NCBI GenBank assembly: GCA_049965515.1
Contig: JBMFWG010000044.1
Location: 1 to 14,793 of the forward strand
DNA length: 14,793 nt
Reading direction: 5' to 3'
DNA from: UBA4572 sp049965515
GTDB lineage: Bacteria > Nitrospirota > Leptospirillia > Leptospirillales > Leptospirillaceae
The notes under the pieces are model-generated. The model was not told where the DNA came from. It worked only from the letters and a program-made list of their open reading frames with translations, and searched no databases. Position numbers and translations under genes: made by a program. This document shows positions 7,201-12,844 of the stretch, piece by piece. Numbering within the stretch: position 1 is the first letter of the stretch; each line of letters starts with the position of its first letter.

Positions 7201-7210
7201 CTCAAATACA

Positions 7211-7224
7211 TGAACATTTGTTCA
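7211..7224 (+). promoter_or_regulatory. LexA operator (SOS box), GAAC-N4-GTTC type
   Basis: TGAACATTTGTTCA contains GAAC-ATTT-GTTC at 7212-7223. This equals the LexA box known from Bacillus and related groups (consensus CGAACRNRYGTTCG) rather than the E. coli CTGT-N8-ACAG form. It lies about 75 bases before the lexA start, within the probable promoter, so lexA and the downstream cassette are expected to be autoregulated and induced by DNA damage. No second copy was noticed in the window. Confidence 0.85.
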
Positions 7225-7298
7225 CTATACAGGCAACGGCCACATCCCGATGGCTGCGGCCGCAGAAAACTCCACCCCAGTCCCTCATGGAGCCTCCG

Positions 7299-7928
7299 AT
7301 GGTCCCCGACTCCTCTCCGACAAAGAGACAGCAAGAGATCCTTGACATCATCAGCCGCCACATCAGTGAGCGCGGGTATCCTCCCACGCTCCGAGAAATC
7401 GCCGAAGAGACCGGGATCCGTGGGATTAGCGCCATCAAGGGCCACATTGACCGTCTCGTCTCCAAGGGGCTTCTGGTCCGGGAGCGCGGGGCTCGCAGTC
7501 TCACACTTCCCCGGCCCGATTCTCCGGCCTCGCTCGTCGAGGTTCCCATTCTGGGGCAAGTGGCGGCGGGGCGGCCCACCCTGTCGGAAGAAAATCTCTC
7601 CGGCCACCTTTCGGTGGACCCGCTCTGGATCCGAAAGGGGCCGGTTTTCTTTCTCAAGGTGCACGGGGAGAGCATGAAGGGAGCCGCGATTCTCGACGGG
7701 GACTATGTTCTGGTGCGCTGTCAGGAGACGGCAGAAAATGGACAGATCGTCGTGGCCACGATCGACGGGGAGACCACGGTCAAGCGACTCAAGCAGCGAG
7801 GGGAGAGACTCTCCCTTTTGCCGGAAAATCCTGATTTCAGTGAAATTCCGGTCCTGAAGGGACAGTCCTTCCGCCTCATCGGCCTCGTAGTCGGGGTCTT
7901 TCGCCTCATCGACGGCCTTCTTTTCTGA
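7299..7928 (+). CDS. lexA: LexA repressor (SOS regulator, self-cleaving)
   Basis: A 209-residue LexA, close to the usual ~200. An N-terminal winged helix-turn-helix starts at TKRQQEILDIISRHI and includes PPTLREIAEETGI and the GLLVRE wing. The self-cleavage site is Ala90-Gly91 (QVAAGRP). The catalytic Ser is S125 (HGESMKGAAI) and the Lys is K162 (GETTVKRLK). All are intact, so RecA-stimulated autocleavage should work. The ATG at 7299 is chosen because GGAG lies 6 bases upstream and the protein then begins like other LexAs; ATG 7287 is four codons earlier with no site. An SOS box lies upstream. The next gene begins 13 bases after the stop, so LexA heads an SOS operon of four genes. Confidence 0.97.
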   Translation: MVPDSSPTKRQQEILDIISRHISERGYPPTLREIAEETGIRGISAIKGHIDRLVSKGLLVRERGARSLTLPRPDSPASLVEVPILGQVAAGRPTLSEENLSGHLSVDPLWIRKGPVFFLKVHGESMKGAAILDGDYVLVRCQETAENGQIVVATIDGETTVKRLKQRGERLSLLPENPDFSEIPVLKGQSFRLIGLVVGVFRLIDGLLF

Positions 7929-7941
7929 CTCTGGAGGCCCG

Positions 7942-8547
7942 ATGACACGAGCAGATCCTCCAGGAGAAGGTCTCATGGGAGTCTCCGGAGAGGGGGCCGA
8001 AACCTATCTTTACCGCACAACCCTTGCGCTCATCGACACGACCTCAGTGGTGGCCTTTGTTTCCTGCGACAACCGCTTTGATGCCGACTTTCTGATGCAG
8101 GAAGGGCACAGGCAAGGACTTTCTCCCTCCTTTATCCTCTCCCGGATCAGGATTGCCCGGATGTTCACCCTGCATCAGCTCGCCTCCTCCGTCCGGAGCC
8201 GTCTCAAGGATCTTCTGGCCCGGGAGAGTGTGAGTGGCCTCATGATTTCGGGGATCGTCCCTCTCTTCTCCGAGAAGCGTATCCCCCGGAGAGAGGCCGA
8301 AAGGCTTCTTGAGGAGACGCTCGGCTCTTTGAAGACGCTGGCCCGGAGATACCATCTCCCCTGCCTGCTCCTCCTTCCGGGCTCCCCTGAACCGTCTCTC
8401 ACAACAAGTCCGATCCAGCGGCAGGCAGAGGCGGCCTGTACCCGGATTCTCCACATCACTGTCTCCCCCGAAACCCTTCGCCAAGGAGCGATCCATGGGA
8501 CGAACTCTTCCCACATTCACCGAACGGGCCGACGCCCTTTTTCTTGA
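7942..8547 (+). CDS. RecA-fold protein lacking a P-loop (ImuA/RadB-like), SOS cassette
   Basis: A 201-residue protein whose order of segments resembles the core of RecA/RadB ATPases: VVAFVSCDNRFDADFL (strand plus acidic turn), ARMFTLHQLASSVRSRL, GLMISGIVPLFSE (Walker B place), REAERLLEETLGSLKTLARR and YHLPCLLLL. No Walker A GxxxxGK[T/S] exists; the N-terminal place reads GEGAETYLYRTTLAL. The Walker B aspartate is also replaced (MISG). It is thus probably a non-ATPase RecA-fold protein, comparable in genomic position to ImuA, the RecA-like partner in lexA-imuA-imuB-dnaE2 cassettes. The ATG at 7942 follows GGAGG by 4 bases. Its last 53 bases overlap the next gene. A role in recruiting or regulating the downstream polymerase is inference from context. 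Confidence 0.8.
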   Translation: MTRADPPGEGLMGVSGEGAETYLYRTTLALIDTTSVVAFVSCDNRFDADFLMQEGHRQGLSPSFILSRIRIARMFTLHQLASSVRSRLKDLLARESVSGLMISGIVPLFSEKRIPRREAERLLEETLGSLKTLARRYHLPCLLLLPGSPEPSLTTSPIQRQAEAACTRILHITVSPETLRQGAIHGTNSSHIHRTGRRPFS

Positions 8548-8776
8548 GTGGAGACCCTTCCGCCGGGCCCTCCGCCGCGAAGACCAGGAGGTCTTTGATA
8601 CCCTCCTGTCGGACGTTCGCCGGCATGCCCAGGCCGGGGCCATCCTTTCCCCCCTCGATCCCTGGCCTGTCTTGCTGCTTTCCATGCTGATCGAAGAGCG
8701 AAAGGCCCGGCTCTCTCTTCTTCGCCAGGTCGAACGGCTCGAAAAGGAAAGGATCCCGGATGTCCCCCCCGCCTGA
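8495..8776 (+). CDS. Small helical protein between RecA-like and PolB genes
   Basis: A 93-residue protein I do not recognise by name. It appears almost entirely helical and charged: TERADALFLEWRPFRRALRR, EDQEVFDTLLSDVRRHAQAG, then an LDPWPVLLLSMLIEERKARL helix with coiled-coil-like spacing to the end (LLRQVERLEKER). There is no signal or membrane segment. The start ATG at 8495 has a very strong AAGGAG 7 bases upstream, inside the end of the RecA-like gene, and its own end overlaps the polymerase start by 17 bases. The overlaps argue that it is real and made in step with both neighbours. It is likely an adaptor or accessory subunit of the polymerase; this is inferred from position. Confidence 0.78.
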   Translation: MGRTLPTFTERADALFLEWRPFRRALRREDQEVFDTLLSDVRRHAQAGAILSPLDPWPVLLLSMLIEERKARLSLLRQVERLEKERIPDVPPA

Positions 8777-10958
8777 GTTCCGGGGATGGCTCTTCGACAT
8801 CCTTCTTTCCGGAGGAGAGATTCTCTTGTGGATCCTGACTGAAACGGGAGAGCGGCGGGCTCTGGTGGCCCCCTTCCGGCCACGATTCTACCTCGGAGCC
8901 CCTGAGTCTGAGATCCCGCTTCTTCTGGACAAGATCGCCCGGATGTCGCTCCCCTGCACCCTGGCCACGACAGAGAGACGGACCCTCTGGGAGAGTGCCC
9001 CTCAATCGGTCATCGAGGTCACTGCGTCCCGGGCAGGCACCTTCTCCACCGTCTTTACTCGGATTTCCCGAAGCTTCCCCGAGGCTGAATTTTTCAATGT
9101 CGACATCGACCTGCCCCGTCTCTTTCTCTATGAGACCGGGCTCTTTCCCCTGGCGCTCTGCCGTGTCCGGGCAGGAGAAGATCAACGCATTGAGGAGATC
9201 CGGGCGGAAGACTCTCCTGCCGATACCCAATGGACACTCCCGCCACTCAAGGTGATGGAGCTCACCCTCGAGGAGACCCCGGCATCCTCTTCGGCGATTC
9301 TTTCCGGACCCCTGCATGTCACGGTGGACGGAGAAGGCCGTTCCCTGGCGGGCGATGATCCGTTCGATCTCGTGGAAACGATCGATAGCCTCCTCCGCCG
9401 GGAGGACCCCGATCTCCTTCTCACCGACCATGGAGATGACATTCTCCTGCCACGACTTGCCCGTCTGATGGCCCGGACAGGACGCTCACTCCCCCTCAAC
9501 CGGCCGGACCCGATGGCCATGGGCAGGCTCTCAGGAAGACAGGGAAGGAGCTTTGTCTCCTACGGCCAGACACATTTTTCGGCCGGAGCCTGGACACTCT
9601 CGGGACGCTGGCACATCGACCGGACCAACTCCTTTGCTTACGCGGAAGCGGGACTTGAAGGCCTTCTCGAACAGGCGCGCATGACACGCATTCCCGTTCA
9701 GCGGCTGGCCCGAAGCTCCACAGGAACAGGCATCACCTCCATGCAGATTGACCGCGCTATCAACGAAGGCCTCCTCGTTCCCTGGCGCAAGAGCGAGCCG
9801 GAAGATTTCCGGAGTGCCCTCGACCTGCTTGAGGGCGACAAGGGAGGACTGGTCTTTATCCCTCGCCCAGGCTTTTACGAATCGGTCTGCGAGCTCGACT
9901 TTGCCTCCATGTATCCCGCCATCATGAAGACCTTCAACATCTCTCCGGAAACGGTCGACTGCCCCTGTTGCCCCGACAACCAGGTCCCCGGAACCAACCA
10001 CACCCTCTGTCGACGGCGGGAGGGACTCATTCCCCGGGTCCTGACCCCCCTTCTGGAAAAGCGCGCCCGGTACAAGGAGCTTAAGGAGCATGCCTCCACC
10101 CCCGAAGAGCGGCGGCGGCATGACCAACGGCAGGGAGCCCTCAAGTGGCTCCTCGTCGTCTCCTTCGGCTATCTGGGCTACAAGAATGCCCGATTCGGAA
10201 AGGTCGCCGCCCACGAATGCGTCACTGCCCTCGGACGGGAGGTCCTTCTTGAGGCCAAGGAGATCGCCGAGGAGGAGGGATACTCCCTTCTTCACGGGAT
10301 CGTCGACTCTCTCTGGCTCTCCCGGAAAGACCTGACGGAAGAGGGATGCCGGCTCCTTGCAGAGAAGATCTCCACCCGCACGGGCATCCCGATCAACCTC
10401 GAGGGAATCTATCGCTGGCTCCGGTTCTTTTCCTCGAAGAGCCGGCCGGGCGTGGCCGTCTCCACCGTCTACGCCGGAGCTTTCTGGTCAGGCAAGATCA
10501 AGGTCCGGGGGTTGGCCTGCCGCCGCTCCGATACCCCCCCATTCATCCGGAAGGTCCAGGAAGACCTTCTGGCCTTACTCTCTCGGGCCCAGAACCTCAA
10601 GGAGTATCGGCGGCTGATCCCGGAGGCCTCACGCCTCCTTGATGAGGGCCTTCGGGCTCTTCGAGACAGAGAGATCCCTCTTTCGAACCTTGTCGTCACA
10701 AAACGTCTCTCCCGGGCCCCTCAAGACTACCGGAAGGCTTCCCTGACGGCCATTGTTGCCCAGGAGCGGCTCGCCCGGGGAATCCCCACCGACGCCGGGC
10801 AAAAAATTCGCTACATCATCACAGGGCTCTCGGATCCGGATCCCTCCTCCCGGGCCCGGGCCTTTGAAACCTTCTCCCCGGACCATTCCTGGGACCACGA
10901 AGCCTACGCCGACCTCCTTCGCCAGGCCTGCGCCCCTCTCCTTGAGCCTCCCTCCTGA
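8760..10958 (+). CDS. Divergent family-B DNA polymerase (SOS cassette)
   Basis: A 732-residue family-B polymerase. Motif A is ELDFASMYPAIM with Asp380. Motif B is QGALKWLLVVSFGYLGY (458-474), where the usual NSxYG reads VVSFG while Lys462 remains. Motif C is HGIVDS (512-517) in place of YGDTDS: the first Asp is Ile, the second (D516) is kept. D380 and D516 are the two positions that bind catalytic metals in known family-B enzymes, so activity is possible but altered. Between A and B, C401, C403, C404, H414 and C417 could bind zinc. The thumb has STVYAGAFWSGKIKVRG and DTPPFI. The N-terminal half has the place of the 3'-5' exonuclease (PDLLLTDHGDDILLPRL), but the DxE and N-x3-FD motifs are not recognisable, so proofreading is probably absent. 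The ATG at 8760 follows AGGA by 6 bases and overlaps the previous gene. It is distinct from replicative PolC/DnaE and from E. coli Pol II. A translesion or repair role is inferred. Confidence 0.9.
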   Translation: MSPPPEFRGWLFDILLSGGEILLWILTETGERRALVAPFRPRFYLGAPESEIPLLLDKIARMSLPCTLATTERRTLWESAPQSVIEVTASRAGTFSTVFTRISRSFPEAEFFNVDIDLPRLFLYETGLFPLALCRVRAGEDQRIEEIRAEDSPADTQWTLPPLKVMELTLEETPASSSAILSGPLHVTVDGEGRSLAGDDPFDLVETIDSLLRREDPDLLLTDHGDDILLPRLARLMARTGRSLPLNRPDPMAMGRLSGRQGRSFVSYGQTHFSAGAWTLSGRWHIDRTNSFAYAEAGLEGLLEQARMTRIPVQRLARSSTGTGITSMQIDRAINEGLLVPWRKSEPEDFRSALDLLEGDKGGLVFIPRPGFYESVCELDFASMYPAIMKTFNISPETVDCPCCPDNQVPGTNHTLCRRREGLIPRVLTPLLEKRARYKELKEHASTPEERRRHDQRQGALKWLLVVSFGYLGYKNARFGKVAAHECVTALGREVLLEAKEIAEEEGYSLLHGIVDSLWLSRKDLTEEGCRLLAEKISTRTGIPINLEGIYRWLRFFSSKSRPGVAVSTVYAGAFWSGKIKVRGLACRRSDTPPFIRKVQEDLLALLSRAQNLKEYRRLIPEASRLLDEGLRALRDREIPLSNLVVTKRLSRAPQDYRKASLTAIVAQERLARGIPTDAGQKIRYIITGLSDPDPSSRARAFETFSPDHSWDHEAYADLLRQACAPLLEPPS

Positions 10959-10991
10959 ATCCCTCTCGCCCATGGAAAGAAACGTCAGAAC

Positions 10992-11031
10992 AAAAAAAGA
11001 GCGCCAGGTCAAGCACCTGACGCTCTTTTTT
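10992..11031. terminator. Bidirectional intrinsic terminator between polB and treS
   Basis: GAGCG-C-CAGGT (10999-11009), loop CAAGC, ACCTG-A-CGCTC (11015-11025): a 10-bp stem with one C/A mismatch. Seven A precede it (10992-10998) and six T follow (11026-11031). It therefore reads as a Rho-independent terminator in both directions. It sits 33 bases after the polymerase stop and 28 bases after the convergent treS stop, serving both operons. Confidence 0.92.
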
Positions 11032-11059
11032 AAAGGAAGTCACTGAGGCGAGCGCCCCA

Positions 11060-12844
11060 TTATCCCGAAGATTTCCCGGGAGAGACGGAGCGCCTTGAAC
11101 GCCGGCTCTGGAGAGGGGGGGATTTTTTATGGGACTCATCATTTCCATGATGATCCATGAGGCGGCGGTCAGGATGGCGGGAGGAGCCCTTCCGGGTGGG
11201 ACCCGGAGGGCGAAGGGCCAGCCAGAAAAAGCCGTAAGGGCTTACCGTAAAGTGGAATCGGGACTTCCGGATGGGAGGAAAGGGGTTCTCGGCAAAGAGC
11301 TCAACCGGGATAAAGTTCTTAAAGCGCGAGAGATCGAGCGTCACCGACTCGGTTCGGTCGGAGAGGTTGTTGATCACCAGGACCACATCCTGGTTCATCT
11401 CCCGAAGATAGGCAAGAATGCTGCGGTTACGCGTATTCAGGATAGTGATCTTGCCGCGACCGAAAAGTCGAGCCGATTGCCGGACCGAGAGCATCTGGCG
11501 AAGCGTGTTCAGGGGGCTCGTGGGGTAACGGGCCTGATTTTCTACATTAACGACCTGATAGCCATAAATGGGGTTCTGGATGACCGGCGCATACAGGTCG
11601 GAAGGGTTCGCCCGGGAAAATCCTCCATTCCGGTCTGACGACCATTGCATGGGCGTCCGGACTCCATTGCGATCTCCCAGATGGATATTGTCGCCCATCC
11701 CGATTTCATCTCCATAATAGAGAATGGGCGTTCCGGGAAGGGTCAAAAGAAGGCTGTGCATGAGATCGATCTTGCGCCGGTCATTCTGCATGAGGGGGGC
11801 AAGTCGACGTCGAATGCCGATATTGAGGCGCATCCTTGGATCCTGGGCATAGGTGGTCCAGAGGTAGTCGCGCTCCTGGTCACTGACCATCTCCAAAGTC
11901 AGCTCGTCGTGATTCCGAAGGAAGATCGCCCACTGGCAACTCTCCGGAATCGGCGGCGTCTGCTCGAGGATATCGATGACAGGCTTTCGGTCTCCCCGGG
12001 CAATGGCGATAAAGAGTCGGGGCATCAGAGGGAAGTGATAGGCCATGTGGAATTCATCCCCCTCGCCAAAATAAGGGAGGACGTCCTGGGGCCACTGATT
12101 GGCTTCCGCCAGGAGCATCCGTCCGGGGAATTCCCGGTCCACCTCGGCCCTCAGCCGCTTCATGAAGGCATGAGTCTCGGGAAGGTTCTCGCAGTTGGTC
12201 CCTTCTCGCTCAAAAAGATAGGGAACGGCATCGCACCGGAGTCCATCAACCCCCAGGGAGAACCAGAACTTGACGACCTTCAGGAGCTCTTCCTGGACTT
12301 TGGGGTTATCGAAGTTCAGATCTGGCTGATGATGAAAGAAACGGTGCCAGTAGTATTGCCGGGTCCGCGGCTCCCAGGTCCAGTTCGACTTTTCGGTATC
12401 ACTGAAGATGATCCGGGTCTCCCGGTACCGGTTTGGGGTATCGCTCCAGACATAGTAGTCTCGAAAGGGAGAGGAGCGGGAAGAAGAGGCGGAAACGAAC
12501 CAGGGGTGCGTGTTGGACGTGTGGTTGAGGACCAGTTCGGTGATCACCCGGATCCCCCGGTCATGGGCAGCCGACAGAAATCTCTGGAAATCCTCCATCG
12601 TCCCGTAGGGAGGGTAAAGGGCATAGTAATTCCGGATATCGTAGCCGTCGTCGCGAAGCGGAGAGTCAGTAAACGGAAGAAGCCACAGGGCCGTCACACC
12701 CAATGACTGAAGATAGTCGAGACGTTCAAGAAGTCCCTCAAAATCTCCGATTCCGTCGCCATTTGAATCAAAGAACGACTTGACCGGGATCTCATAGATG
12801 ATCACATCCTTGTACCAGTCGGAAGCTCCACCAAGTGCTGTCAT
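11060..12844 (-). CDS. treS: Trehalose synthase (maltose alpha-D-glucosyltransferase), GH13
   Basis: A 594-residue GH13 enzyme that interconverts maltose and trehalose, cytoplasmic. Signature segments include YEIPVKSFFDSNGDGIGDF, DGYDIRNYYAL, VLNHTSNTHPWF (N107, H108), GLRCDAVPYL (nucleophile Asp205), LLAEANQW (acid/base Glu247) and LRNHDELT (H312, transition-state Asp313). GDEIGMGDNIHLGDRNGVRT follows, then the C-terminal beta domain. All catalytic residues are intact. There is no fused maltokinase domain. The start ATG at 12844 has GGAGGTG upstream and shares ATGA with the stop of the preceding paralog, so translation is probably coupled. After ~residue 545, where homologs end, a basic, Ser-rich tail of about 50 residues continues (rich in R, K, S, P, H). 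Trehalose would serve as a compatible solute. Confidence 0.95.
   Translation of the reverse strand: MTALGGASDWYKDVIIYEIPVKSFFDSNGDGIGDFEGLLERLDYLQSLGVTALWLLPFTDSPLRDDGYDIRNYYALYPPYGTMEDFQRFLSAAHDRGIRVITELVLNHTSNTHPWFVSASSSRSSPFRDYYVWSDTPNRYRETRIIFSDTEKSNWTWEPRTRQYYWHRFFHHQPDLNFDNPKVQEELLKVVKFWFSLGVDGLRCDAVPYLFEREGTNCENLPETHAFMKRLRAEVDREFPGRMLLAEANQWPQDVLPYFGEGDEFHMAYHFPLMPRLFIAIARGDRKPVIDILEQTPPIPESCQWAIFLRNHDELTLEMVSDQERDYLWTTYAQDPRMRLNIGIRRRLAPLMQNDRRKIDLMHSLLLTLPGTPILYYGDEIGMGDNIHLGDRNGVRTPMQWSSDRNGGFSRANPSDLYAPVIQNPIYGYQVVNVENQARYPTSPLNTLRQMLSVRQSARLFGRGKITILNTRNRSILAYLREMNQDVVLVINNLSDRTESVTLDLSRFKNFIPVELFAENPFPPIRKSRFHFTVSPYGFFWLALRPPGPTRKGSSRHPDRRLMDHHGNDESHKKSPPLQSRRSRRSVSPGKSSG
11186..11211 (-). 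other. Strong GC hairpin inside the 3' end of treS
   Basis: GCCC-t-TCCGGGT (11186-11197), GGG loop, ACCCGGA-GGGC (11201-11211): 11 pairs with one bulge. It lies in the codons just after the last family-conserved residues (WLALRP) and just before the unusual basic tail. There is no T run, so it is not a standard terminator. It could stabilise mRNA or slow ribosomes, or be a chance GC-rich repeat. Confidence 0.5.

Noticed and set aside
8517..9431. Minus-strand 304-residue reading
   Set aside because: It is antisense to the small gene and the polymerase, low-complexity in Gly/Arg/Glu, with no family pattern.
9531..10295. Minus-strand 254-residue reading
   Set aside because: It is the complement of polymerase motifs A and B; the codon pattern belongs to the plus strand.
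11645..12706. Plus-strand 353-residue reading
   Set aside because: It is antisense to treS, whose catalytic motifs fix the minus-strand frame.
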